The position numbers and the translations under genes were made by a program. This document shows, piece by piece, positions 27,491 through 35,190 of a DNA stretch of 64,000 bases (within the stretch, counting starts at the first letter, position 1; every line of letters begins with the position of its first letter). Source of the DNA: Hydrogenophaga taeniospiralis. Lineage in GTDB: Bacteria > Pseudomonadota > Gammaproteobacteria > Burkholderiales > Burkholderiaceae_C. The stretch covers positions 1,030,501-1,094,500 of the forward strand of contig NZ_JAHBAG010000001.1 in the NCBI RefSeq assembly GCF_020510445.1, read 5' to 3'. The notes below the pieces were generated by a model. That model saw only the letters and a list, made by a program, of their open reading frames with translations. It had not been told where the DNA came from and made no database searches.

Positions 27491-27655
27491 AGCGTAAAAG
27501 CAGGTGGCGGCGCACAATTTAGACTGTTGCTGTCACAACATCACCAACAGACGGATCCGGCAAACAACACACGTCATGAAACACGTTTGAAACTGGTCTC
27601 CCAACGACGTCCTTCCAAGGACCTTCCAAAAGCCACCCTCGGGTGGCTTTTTTTT
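27491..27655 (+). ncRNA. Candidate small RNA ending at intrinsic terminator
   Basis: This is a non-coding, AT-richer stretch between the CRP-type site and a strong terminator, with no frame longer than a few codons. A 7-bp hairpin (ATCCCCC / GGGGGAT, 27473-27490) lies just before it and may end the kinase mRNA. The 5' end is not defined by a convincing -10 element. It could instead be the 3' untranslated region of the two-component operon. Confidence 0.3.
27628..27655 (+). terminator. Intrinsic terminator, plus strand
   Basis: A 10-bp stem AAAAGCCACC / GGTGGCTTTT with a CTCG tetraloop runs directly into eight T residues. It ends plus-strand transcription from the two-component operon or from the candidate small RNA. 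Confidence 0.85.
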
Positions 27656-27674
27656 GTCCTGCCGTGCCGTCGCC

Positions 27675-27708
27675 CAAAAAAAAATGGGCCGACACGCGGT
27701 CGGCCCAT
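27675..27708 (-). terminator. Intrinsic terminator, minus strand
   Basis: On the minus strand a perfect 10-bp stem ATGGGCCGAC / GTCGGCCCAT with a 5-nt loop is followed by a run of T (A-tract at 27676-27684 on the plus strand). It lies 25 bases after the stop of the zinc-finger gene and ends the ilvE transcript. Confidence 0.85.
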
Positions 27709-27732
27709 GCGGCTCACGCCAGCGCTTCGGGA

Positions 27733-27939
27733 TCAGTGCCCGTGCGAAACCGTCTCGCCGGCCTTGAGCCGGTACACCGTGCCGCAGTAGGGGCAGCGCG
27801 CCTCGCCCGTTTTGGCGACGTCCAGATACACCTTGGGGTGGGCGTTCCAGAGCTTCATGTCGGCCAGGGGGCTGGGGCAGAAGATGCCGCCTTGGTGGTT
27901 GAGGTCTTTGGCGGCCAGTTCGACCGATGCGTTTTTCAT
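27733..27939 (-). CDS. Small zinc-finger domain protein
   Basis: This 68-residue protein belongs to the family related to the mitochondrial NDUFS6-type zinc finger. Conserved features are the N-terminal VELAAKDL, FCPSPLADMKLWNAHPKVYLDV and the Cys-x-x-Cys of ARCPYCGTVYRL with an upstream Cys/His as likely Zn ligands. It starts one base beyond the ilvE stop and shares its transcript. The function in bacteria is not established. Confidence 0.85.
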   Translation of the reverse strand: MKNASVELAAKDLNHQGGIFCPSPLADMKLWNAHPKVYLDVAKTGEARCPYCGTVYRLKAGETVSHGH

Positions 27940-27940
27940 G

Positions 27941-28879
27941 TCAAACCTTCGTCAGCCAGTGGGCGTACTTGTCGTTGCGGCCATTGACGATGTCAAAGAA
28001 CGCGCTCTGGATCTTTTCGGTGATCGGGCCGCGGCTGCCGGCGCCCAGCTCGATGCGGTCGAGTTCGCGGATCGGGGTCACTTCTGCGGCGGTGCCGGTG
28101 AAGAAGGCCTCGTCGGCGATGTAGACCTCGTCGCGGGTGATGCGCTTTTGCACGATCTCCAGGCCCAGGTCCTTGGCGATGTGGAACACGGTGTTGCGGG
28201 TGATGCCGTTGAGCGCGCCGGCCGACAGGTCGGGTGTGTAGATCACGCCGTTTTTCACCACGAAGATGTTTTCGCCGGCGCCTTCGCTCACGAAGCCCGA
28301 GCTGTCCAGCAACAGGGCTTCGTCGTAACCCTCGTCGGTCACTTCCATGTTGGCCAGGATGGAGTTGGTGTAGTTGCTCACCGCCTTGGCCTGCGTCATG
28401 GTGATGTTGACGTGGTGGCGGGTGTAGCTGCTGGTCTTGACGCGGATGCCGCGCTGCAGGCCTTCTTCGCCCAGGTAGGCGCCCCAGGCCCAGGCCGCGA
28501 CCATCAGGTGGATGGTGTTGCCCTTGGGGCTGACGCCCAGCTTCTTGTCGCCGATCCAGGTCAGCGGACGGATGTAGCAGCTCTCCAGCTTGTTTTCGCG
28601 CACCACCGCCTTCTGGGCCTCGTTCACCTCTTCCTTGGTGAACGGCAGCTTCATGCGCAGGATCTTGGCGCTGTTGAACAGGCGCTCGGTGTGCTCTTCC
28701 AGGCGGAAGATGGCCGTGCCGTTGGCGGTGTTGTAGGCGCGCACACCTTCAAACGCGCCACAGCCGTAGTGCAGGGTGTGGGTCAGCACGTGGATCTTGG
28801 CGTCGCGCCAGTCGACCATCTGGCCGTCCATCCAGATCTTGCCGTCGCGATCGGACATCGAGGGAACTACGGGGCTCAT
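27941..28879 (-). CDS. ilvE: Branched-chain amino acid aminotransferase
   Basis: This class IV PLP enzyme of 312 residues makes valine, leucine and isoleucine from their keto acids. Family marks are the YGCGAFEGVRAY segment, CYIRPLTWIG, the PLP lysine in MTQAKAVSNYTNSILA, the DEALLLDSSGFVSEGAGENIF signature, and ITRNTVFHIAKDLGL. The start MSPVVPSMSDRDG is followed by the usual IWMDGQMVDW. It is the first gene of the pair ending at the terminator at 27675. Confidence 0.95.
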   Translation of the reverse strand: MSPVVPSMSDRDGKIWMDGQMVDWRDAKIHVLTHTLHYGCGAFEGVRAYNTANGTAIFRLEEHTERLFNSAKILRMKLPFTKEEVNEAQKAVVRENKLESCYIRPLTWIGDKKLGVSPKGNTIHLMVAAWAWGAYLGEEGLQRGIRVKTSSYTRHHVNITMTQAKAVSNYTNSILANMEVTDEGYDEALLLDSSGFVSEGAGENIFVVKNGVIYTPDLSAGALNGITRNTVFHIAKDLGLEIVQKRITRDEVYIADEAFFTGTAAEVTPIRELDRIELGAGSRGPITEKIQSAFFDIVNGRNDKYAHWLTKV

Positions 28880-28937
28880 GCATTCGTCCTTTGGAGATGA
28901 GGGGGTGGCCCTGGGGCAGGCCTGCCAACCGGCGATT

Positions 28938-29384
28938 TTACGGCGCGGTACCGGGCGCCGGGGCGGGCGCTGTTTCCGTGGTCGGGCCGGCCGCCGGGCG
29001 GTTCAAGGCCCAGCTCTGCAGCCGACCGCCCAGGAAGGTGGCGGTCACCGACGAGGCGCTGCCGTCCGTCCAGCGGAACACCTCGGGCTCCTCGCTCTCG
29101 GCGGACAAGCGCTCACCGAGCGCGCGCGTCATGGCGATCACGTGCATCAGCGTCACGCCGGTTTTGAGCTTGGCGTTGAGCATGACGGCGCTGTCGACCC
29201 AGCCGATCGGCCGGTTCGCGGCCCGTTTCATGACCGTCATCAGCCGCGTGAAGTGCAGCAGCAGCCACATCAGCAGGCCGCCCGAGACGGCGACCACGCC
29301 GGGCCAGCCGTAGCGCTGCCAGGCCACATAAACGAGGAACAGGGCGGCCAGTGCCAGGGCTGCGTTTTTCACACGGGTGTTCAT
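28938..29384 (-). CDS. Small membrane protein of unknown function
   Basis: This 148-residue protein has two N-terminal transmembrane helices (NAALALAALFLVYVAW and GVVAVSGGLLMWLLLHF). A conserved-looking soluble part follows (NRPIGWVDSAVMLNAKLKTG, then MHVIAMTRALGERL), ending in a Pro/Ala tail. I do not recognise the family. Its start overlaps the stop of the upstream acyltransferase by four bases, so the two are coupled. Confidence 0.65.
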   Translation of the reverse strand: MNTRVKNAALALAALFLVYVAWQRYGWPGVVAVSGGLLMWLLLHFTRLMTVMKRAANRPIGWVDSAVMLNAKLKTGVTLMHVIAMTRALGERLSAESEEPEVFRWTDGSASSVTATFLGGRLQSWALNRPAAGPTTETAPAPAPGTAP

Positions 29385-30544
29385 GGAAGTTGGGGGGGTG
29401 GAAGTGAAGGATTCTGCGCTGTCTGGCCCAAGGGCCCCCTGGGTGCACGCTGGCGCCGGGCCAGCCAGGCCAGGGCCGGTTTTTCCACCCACTCGTGGCT
29501 CGCGACGGCCAGCAACAGGGTGATGACCAGACAGAGGCCGAGCGCCCCGGCGCTGCCCTCGACGGTGTTCCATCGCATGGGCAGGAGCTTGGGCAGCCAT
29601 CGCAGCACCGGGAAATGCCAGAGGTAGATGCCATAGCTCCAGTCCCCAAGGCGAACCAGGACGGTGGAGCCCAGCCACCGTGCGCCTTTTCCAGGCTGGA
29701 TCAGCGTGGCGATCACCAGTGCGATGGACAGTCCGGCCAGCAGATCCCAGGTGATCAGCAGGAGGCCGCCTGTTTTCAGCACGTCCTTGTTGGCGTCGAG
29801 CAGCCACAGCAGCGCGACGTAGATCAGCACCGCGGGCAGCAAGGCGTGGCGCATGGCCTGGTGCGCGGAATCGGCCCAGCGGTTGATCGACAGCCCTGCC
29901 ACAAACAGGAACAGCATGCCCGGGAAGGCCTTCAGCAGGTACGCATAGCGCTGCAGGTCCTCGCCTGCATGTTGTTGCGCCACGCCGGCGCGCCAGCCCA
30001 GGCTGACCAGCAGGGCCATGACCACGATGGGCCACAGCCCCCACCGACGCTGGCACAGCAGCAGGAGCGGCAGCAGCAGATAGAACAGCAGCTCCACCGG
30101 CAGCGTCCACCACACCCCGTTGTACATGTCGACCCCGCCGGGCAGCGGCGCCAGCCAGAGCAGGAAGTTGCCCAGCAGTTGTCGCGCTTCGAGAAACTGG
30201 AACGAGCCCAGGAAGGCGTAGGTGGCGACGATGGAGATGGCCAGCTGGACCCAGACCGCCGGGTAGATGCGCATGAAGCGCCGTTGCCAGAACTGGACGA
30301 CGTCGCGTCGGGTCAGCGGCCGGTTCCAGATCGTCGCGGCCAGCAGATAGCCCGACAGCACGAAGAACCAGTGAACGCCGACCCAGCCGTAGTCGATGAA
30401 AAAGAAGGGCGCCCATTCCGTGCCCAGGAACGAGACGGTTTTGTGGTGGTTGGCCAGGGCGGGAAAGTTGCCTCTCCAGTGGTAGAGCAGCACGAGCAAG
30501 GCGGCCAGGCCCCGCAGGCCGTGCAGGACGGGGTTGAATTTCAT
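29381..30544 (-). CDS. Acyltransferase 3 family membrane protein
   Basis: This integral membrane O-acyltransferase has 387 residues and about ten hydrophobic segments. It starts LHGLRGLAALLVLLYHWRGN, with the family His in LLYHW. Other marks are HWFFVLSGYLLAATIW and RRFMRIYPAVWV (the R-x-x-R-x-x-P motif), with DMYNGVWWTLPVELLFY further on. Such enzymes acylate surface polysaccharides or other extracytoplasmic sugars; the substrate is unknown. It follows radA by transcription direction upstream with only seven bases between, so it may be expressed with it. Confidence 0.88.
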   Translation of the reverse strand: MKFNPVLHGLRGLAALLVLLYHWRGNFPALANHHKTVSFLGTEWAPFFFIDYGWVGVHWFFVLSGYLLAATIWNRPLTRRDVVQFWQRRFMRIYPAVWVQLAISIVATYAFLGSFQFLEARQLLGNFLLWLAPLPGGVDMYNGVWWTLPVELLFYLLLPLLLLCQRRWGLWPIVVMALLVSLGWRAGVAQQHAGEDLQRYAYLLKAFPGMLFLFVAGLSINRWADSAHQAMRHALLPAVLIYVALLWLLDANKDVLKTGGLLLITWDLLAGLSIALVIATLIQPGKGARWLGSTVLVRLGDWSYGIYLWHFPVLRWLPKLLPMRWNTVEGSAGALGLCLVITLLLAVASHEWVEKPALAWLARRQRAPRGPLGQTAQNPSLPPPQLP

Positions 30545-30551
30545 GGTTTCT

Positions 30552-31934
30552 TCAGTCGGCGAGTTGGCGGACCAGGGACATCGCTTCTTCGATGCGCTCC
30601 ACGGCGTGGATGGTCAGGCCCTCGAAGGCCTTGTCGTTCTTCTTCGGCGCGTTGGCTTTGGGCACCACCGCCACGCTGAAACCCAGCTTGGCGGCCTCTT
30701 TCAGCCGTTCCTGGCCGCGTGGCGCGGGCCGCACCTCGCCCGCCAGACCCACTTCGCCAAAGGCGATGAAGCCCTTGGGCAGCGCCTTGCCGCGCAGGCT
30801 GGAGGTGATGGCGAGCATCACGGCCAGATCGGCCGCCGGTTCGCTGATGCGCACACCGCCCACGGCGTTGACGAACACGTCCTGGTCCATGCAGGCCACG
30901 CCGGCGTGGCGGTGCAGCACGGCCAGCAGCATGGCCAGGCGGTCGCGGTCCAGGCCCACGCTCAGGCGCCGTGGCGACGGGCCGCCGCTGTCCACCAGCG
31001 CCTGGATCTCCACCAGCATCGGCCGGGTGCCTTCCAGCGTCACCATCACGCAGCTGCCCGGCACCGGCTCGCTGTGCTGGCTCAGAAAGATCGCGCTGGG
31101 GTTGCTCACCCCCTTCAAACCGCGCTCGGTCATGGCGAACACGCCGATTTCGTTCACCGCGCCAAAGCGGTTCTTGATCGCGCGGATCAGGCGGAAGCTG
31201 GAATGGGTGTCGCCTTCGAAGTACAGCACGGTGTCTACCATGTGTTCCAGCACGCGCGGGCCGGCGAGAGCGCCTTCCTTGGTCACGTGGCCCACCAGCA
31301 CGATGGCGGTGCCGCTGGCCTTGGCCGCGCGCGTCAGGTGGGCCGCGCATTCGCGCACCTGCGCCACCGAGCCGGGCGCGCTGGTGAGCTGCTCGGAGTA
31401 CACGGTCTGGATCGAGTCGATCACAGCGATGGCGGGCTGGGTGTGGGCCAGCGTGGCCAGGATCTTTTCCAGTTGGATCTCGGCCAGCACGCTGACCTGC
31501 GAGCCGTCCAGCCCGAGGCGGCGCGAGCGCAGCGCCACCTGGGCGCCGCTCTCTTCGCCGGTGACGTAGAGCGTTTTCTGGCCCGAGCGTTGCAGCGCAT
31601 CCAGCGCCTGCAGCAGCAGGGTGGACTTGCCGATGCCCGGGTCGCCGCCGATCAGCACCACGCCGCCTTCCACGATGCCGCCGCCCAGCACGCGGTCCAG
31701 CTCGTCGTGGCCGGTGGGGGTGCGCTGCACGTCGGTGGCGTCGATGTCGGCCAGGGTCGTGACCTCGGCGGTCTTCGCCAGCGAGGCGAAGCGGTTTTTC
31801 GCCGGAGCCGATGGCGATTCGGCCACCGATTCGATCAGCGTGTTCCAGGCGTTGCAGTGCGGGCACTTGCCCAGCCACTTGGGGCTGGTACCGCCGCATT
31901 CGTTGCAGGTGTATTGGGTTTTGTCTTTGGCCAT
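30552..31934 (-). CDS. radA: DNA repair protein RadA
   Basis: RadA is a hexameric RecA-like helicase that promotes branch migration in recombinational repair. The 460-residue protein has the zinc finger YTCNECGGTSPKWLGKCPHC at the N-terminus, Walker A GGDPGIGKSTLLLQ, the Walker B strand AIAVIDSIQTV, the RadA motif KNRFG, and the C-terminal Lon-protease-like domain (LPKGFIAFGEVGLAGEVR). The ATG giving MAKDKTQYTCNEC is standard; the frame stays open for hundreds of codons upstream, but that is antisense to the J-domain gene. Confidence 0.96.
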   Translation of the reverse strand: MAKDKTQYTCNECGGTSPKWLGKCPHCNAWNTLIESVAESPSAPAKNRFASLAKTAEVTTLADIDATDVQRTPTGHDELDRVLGGGIVEGGVVLIGGDPGIGKSTLLLQALDALQRSGQKTLYVTGEESGAQVALRSRRLGLDGSQVSVLAEIQLEKILATLAHTQPAIAVIDSIQTVYSEQLTSAPGSVAQVRECAAHLTRAAKASGTAIVLVGHVTKEGALAGPRVLEHMVDTVLYFEGDTHSSFRLIRAIKNRFGAVNEIGVFAMTERGLKGVSNPSAIFLSQHSEPVPGSCVMVTLEGTRPMLVEIQALVDSGGPSPRRLSVGLDRDRLAMLLAVLHRHAGVACMDQDVFVNAVGGVRISEPAADLAVMLAITSSLRGKALPKGFIAFGEVGLAGEVRPAPRGQERLKEAAKLGFSVAVVPKANAPKKNDKAFEGLTIHAVERIEEAMSLVRQLAD

Positions 31935-32000
31935 GTGGCAGGCAATATAGTCGAGTCCCGCCGGGCCGGCTCCGGCCCCGCCCGCCCCACTGGACCCCTT

Positions 32001-33143
32001 TTGCCCGACCCCCGCCATCCCACCCCGCCGCCCGCCGCGGCCTTGCGCGCGCTGCCGCCCGACGAGCAGCCGCTCTCGGCGGCTGCGCGGGCCTTCAACC
32101 TGCAGCTGACCCGCGTCGACAAGCTCAAGGCCCAGCTCGACGAGCTGGACGCGCTGGGCCAGTCGCACCGGGTGGAGCTGCACCGTTGGGTCGCGCCCTT
32201 GCAGCAGCGCCAGCGCCAGCGCATGCGCGAGCTGGCCCTGTGGCTGGCCGAGTGTCTGCGGGGCAAGACGCTCAGCCGCCTGCAGCAGGCAACGGCGACC
32301 GCGGCCCTGTGCCGGTTGGCGCAGACCCTGGCCGAGGAGGGCGACAGCGCCATGGCCGCGCTGCACGACCAGCACAGCCCGCAGACGCTGGCGCAGAAGA
32401 AGCAGGCCGCGGCCGACGCCATGCGCGAGCGGCTGGAGCAGGTGCTGGGCGAACCGCTGGCCGATGCGGGGGAAGACGCGTCGATGGAAGCGCTGTTGCG
32501 TGCCGGCATGGCGCGGCTGCGCGCGTCGCAGGACGAAGAGCAGGCGCGCCGCCAGGCCAAGGCCAAGGCCCGCAAGGCGCGGCAGAAACCCGGCGCGGAG
32601 CAGACCCAGGCCCAGGTGCAGCAGACCGATGCCGACACCCAGCTGCGCACCCTGTTTCGCCAGTTGGCCAGTGCCCTGCACCCGGACCGCGAGACCGATC
32701 CGCAGGAGCGTCTGCGCAAGACAGCGCTCATGAGCGAAGCCAACGCCGCCTACGGCCGCAAGGACCTGGTCACGCTGATGCAGATCCAGCTGCGCGCCGA
32801 ACTGGCAGACCCGACGGCGGTTTCGCGCCTGGCCGATCACCGGCTGGCCGCGCTGACCCTGCTGCTCAAGCAGCAGGTGGCCGGGCTGGAGCGCGAGCGC
32901 GCCGCGCGCCAGCAGCGCCTGGCGGGCGAGTTCGACCTGCCGCCGGGCCAGGTGGCCAACCCGAACACGTTGAAGCAGAGCCTGCTGGCGCAGGTGGCGG
33001 CGCTGGAGTCCGCCGTGGCGCGGACCGAGCAGGATCTGGCGCAGGTGCAGGAACCGGCCGGCCTCAAGCGCTGGCTGAACCAGCAGCGCGAGCAGCGCAG
33101 CCACACGGTCCGTAACGACCGCGACCTCGACGACTATGGCTGA
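32001..33143 (+). CDS. J-domain-containing coiled-coil protein
   Basis: This is a probable DnaK co-chaperone of atypical shape. About 200 residues of charged helical sequence precede a J-like domain with HPDRETDPQERLRKTALMSE and the following ANAAYGRKDLVTLMQIQ. A second coiled-coil tail follows (LVLKQQV-type region to VRNDRDLDDYG). The start is unclear: there is no good ATG. TTG at 32001 is used here; GTG at 31935, next to the radA ATG, is possible. The stop overlaps the end of the convergent monooxygenase gene by ten bases. Confidence 0.7.
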   Translation: MPDPRHPTPPPAAALRALPPDEQPLSAAARAFNLQLTRVDKLKAQLDELDALGQSHRVELHRWVAPLQQRQRQRMRELALWLAECLRGKTLSRLQQATATAALCRLAQTLAEEGDSAMAALHDQHSPQTLAQKKQAAADAMRERLEQVLGEPLADAGEDASMEALLRAGMARLRASQDEEQARRQAKAKARKARQKPGAEQTQAQVQQTDADTQLRTLFRQLASALHPDRETDPQERLRKTALMSEANAAYGRKDLVTLMQIQLRAELADPTAVSRLADHRLAALTLLLKQQVAGLERERAARQQRLAGEFDLPPGQVANPNTLKQSLLAQVAALESAVARTEQDLAQVQEPAGLKRWLNQQREQRSHTVRNDRDLDDYG

Positions 33144-34573
33144 TCCGGTGCGGCCGGGTGGCCGTAGCGCCGTTTCACCTCGGCGATCTCCACCGTGTAG
33201 CTGGCGTACCAGCGCTCCCGCCCCAGCCGCTGTGCCATCAGGTGGTCGGTGTGCTGTTTCCAGGCGCGGATGCTGGCTTCGTCGGGCCAGTAAGAGAGCG
33301 CGATTTCCTGGTCGCCCTCGGTGGCGGCGGTGAAATCCAGGCAGCCGAACCGCGTCAGCGCCAGCTCGCGCATCTGCGCGGCCATGGCGCTGTAGTCGGC
33401 GTCGAGCGCGCGTGCCTTGGCGCGGAAGATCACGACAAATCCGGATTCAAGCGCCGGGCCGCCCCCAGCTGGAATCGCGGCCCCCTCGGGGGGCAGCGAC
33501 CCGCGCAAGCGGTGGAGCGTGGGGGCCATGGACTCGAAACCCCGGGCGAGCTGGTGGGTGATCTCGGCCGCCGGCAGTGACCGGCAGCCGCTGGCGTTCT
33601 GGCCCGACCACAACGGTGAAAAGTCGCCGCTGCCCAGCGCCTCGAAGTGCGCGCGCAGCGGCGCCATGGCGGCGGTGGCGAGCGGGAAGGCCGGCGCGGC
33701 TGGGCTCAGGGGGCCGAGTTCGCGCATCACGCGGTTGACGATGCCGCGCGCCGGCCGGCCGGTGAACAGGTTGGTGAGCGCCGTGTGCTGCGCGGCCTCG
33801 CTCTGCAGGGCGGCACGGTGCAGGGCGCTGGTGGTGGTCTCCGGGCAGCACAGGTAGGCCGTGCCCACCTGCACGCCGGCCGCACCCAGCGCCATGGCGG
33901 CCGCCACGCCCGCCGCATCGGCGATGCCGCCGGCGGCGATCACCGGCACGTCCACCGCCGCCACGATCTGCGGCAGCAGCGCGAAGGTGCCGACTTGCGT
34001 GGTGATGTCATCCGTCAGGAACATGCCCCGGTGGCCGCCCGCCTCCAGGCCCTGGGCGATCACCGCGTCGGCGCCGTGGGCCACGAGCCAGCGCGCCTCG
34101 TCCACCGTGGTGGCGCTCGACAGCAGCACGCTGCCCCAGCTTTTCACGCGGGCCACCAGCTCCGGCGCCGGCAGGCCGAAGTGGAAGCTCACCACCGGCG
34201 GGCGGAAGGATTCCAGGATGTCGGCCGACGCGGCGCTGAACGGCACGCGGCCGGCGCCGGCCGGCACCGCGGTGAGGTCCAGCCCGGCCTCGGCATAGAA
34301 GGGCGCGAGCGCCGCGCGCCAGGTGGCCTCGCGGGCCGCGTCGGGCTCGGGCGGGGTGTGGCAGAAGAAGTTGACGTTCCAGGGGCGCTGGGTGCCGGCG
34401 CTCAAGGCCGCCAGCTCGCGCTGCAGCGCCTCGGGCGTGAGCATGGCGCCGGGCAGCGAGCCCAGGCCGCCGGCGTTGCTGACGGCCATGGCCAGGGCCG
34501 CGCCCTGCACGCCGGCCATCGGCGCCTGGATCAAGGGAAATTCGGTGTGCAGCAGGTCGGTCAGGGGGGTCAT
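33134..34573 (-). CDS. Nitronate monooxygenase-type flavoprotein fused to an ABM domain
   Basis: Residues 1 to about 345 form an FMN-dependent TIM-barrel oxidoreductase of the nitronate monooxygenase/2-nitropropane dioxygenase family. Marks are FPLIQAPMAGVQGAALA, NAGGLGSLPGAML, NVNFFCHTP, AVIAQGLEAGGHRGMF, VPVIAAGGIADAAGVAAAMA and GVQVGTAYLCCPETT. Residues about 380-479 form an antibiotic-biosynthesis-monooxygenase-like (ABM) domain (FVVIFRAKARALDADYSAM, then EIALSYWPDEASIRAWKQH). The linker at residues about 351-377 is the translation of a dispersed repeat that elsewhere lies between genes. So the fusion probably arose when the stop of the first gene was lost across a repeat. Divergent from hpaR. 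Confidence 0.87.
   Translation of the reverse strand: MTPLTDLLHTEFPLIQAPMAGVQGAALAMAVSNAGGLGSLPGAMLTPEALQRELAALSAGTQRPWNVNFFCHTPPEPDAAREATWRAALAPFYAEAGLDLTAVPAGAGRVPFSAASADILESFRPPVVSFHFGLPAPELVARVKSWGSVLLSSATTVDEARWLVAHGADAVIAQGLEAGGHRGMFLTDDITTQVGTFALLPQIVAAVDVPVIAAGGIADAAGVAAAMALGAAGVQVGTAYLCCPETTTSALHRAALQSEAAQHTALTNLFTGRPARGIVNRVMRELGPLSPAAPAFPLATAAMAPLRAHFEALGSGDFSPLWSGQNASGCRSLPAAEITHQLARGFESMAPTLHRLRGSLPPEGAAIPAGGGPALESGFVVIFRAKARALDADYSAMAAQMRELALTRFGCLDFTAATEGDQEIALSYWPDEASIRAWKQHTDHLMAQRLGRERWYASYTVEIAEVKRRYGHPAAPDQP
33445..33522. repeat. Dispersed palindromic repeat, copy 4 (translated as linker)
   Basis: On the minus strand it reads GCTCCACCGCTTGCGCGGGT then CGCTGCCCCCCGAGGGGGCC. 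It matches the reverse complement of copy 3 at 21058 almost base for base over 40 positions. It is in frame with the monooxygenase gene and encodes the linker at residues about 351-377. Confidence 0.75.
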
Positions 34574-34670
34574 GCGCGGATTGTCGGTGCGCCGGACCCC
34601 GGTGACCAGCGCCACGGTATGGGCCACCCCAGGGCTCAGGGTAAACCCGGAAACAAGGTGCTGGAAAATC

Positions 34671-34686
34671 ATTTAATATATTAAAT
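34671..34686. promoter_or_regulatory. Perfect 16-bp AT-rich palindrome, probable HpaR operator
   Basis: ATTTAATATATTAAAT is a perfect palindrome ending two bases before the hpaR ATG, in otherwise GC-rich DNA. MarR-family proteins bind such sites and often repress themselves and the adjacent operon. A -10-like TAATAT lies inside it, so bound HpaR would block the promoter. It lies between hpaR and the divergent monooxygenase gene and may control both. Confidence 0.65.
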
Positions 34687-34688
34687 AA

Positions 34689-35180
34689 ATGAGCGCCGAA
34701 ACCCCTTTTGTCCACCGCAACCTGCCCCGCCTGCTGCTCGAAGCGCGCGAGGCCGTGATGCAGCACACCCGGCCCAGCCTGCGCGAGCACGGCCTGTCGG
34801 ACCAGCAGTGGCGCGTGCTGCGCGTGCTGGGTGAACACGCGGCCGACCCGGCGGGCGTCGAAACCGGCCGCGTGGCCCGCGAAGCGCTGCTGCTCGGCCC
34901 CAGCCTCACCGGCGTGCTCACGCGCATGGAGCGCGACGGCCTGATCAGCCGCGCGCGTTGCCCGCAGGACGCGCGCCGCACCGTGGTGCGCGCCACGCAG
35001 GCCGGCCTGAAGCTGGTGGCCACGCTGTCGCAGACCATCGAGGCGCACTACGCCTGGATGGAGTCGCAGCTGGGCAAGGCGCGGCTGGCGCAGCTCTACG
35101 CCCTGCTCGACGGTGTGATCGCGCTGGAAGTGCCCGATGCCGAAGCGGGCGAGGGCGAGGCCGAAGAAGACGCCGCATGA
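34689..35180 (+). CDS. hpaR: MarR-family regulator of homoprotocatechuate degradation
   Basis: This 163-residue winged-helix repressor resembles HpaR/HpcR, which responds to hydroxyphenylacetates. The DNA-binding part reads GLSDQQWRVLRVLGEHA ... VAREALLLGPSLTGVLTRMERDG with the wing ISRARCPQDARRTVV. An acidic tail (EAGEGEAEEDAA) is odd. No Shine-Dalgarno is seen; the operator palindrome ends at -3, so the mRNA may have almost no leader. It is the first gene of the hpa operon. Confidence 0.88.
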   Translation: MSAETPFVHRNLPRLLLEAREAVMQHTRPSLREHGLSDQQWRVLRVLGEHAADPAGVETGRVAREALLLGPSLTGVLTRMERDGLISRARCPQDARRTVVRATQAGLKLVATLSQTIEAHYAWMESQLGKARLAQLYALLDGVIALEVPDAEAGEGEAEEDAA

Positions 35181-35190
35181 AGGAGCACCC

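Noticed and set aside
30534..31934. Very long plus-strand open frame across the radA region, joined to the J-domain frame
   Set aside because: It is antisense to radA, which has clear catalytic motifs. The frame is open because stop codons are rare in GC-rich DNA; only the part after about 31935 encodes a plausible protein.
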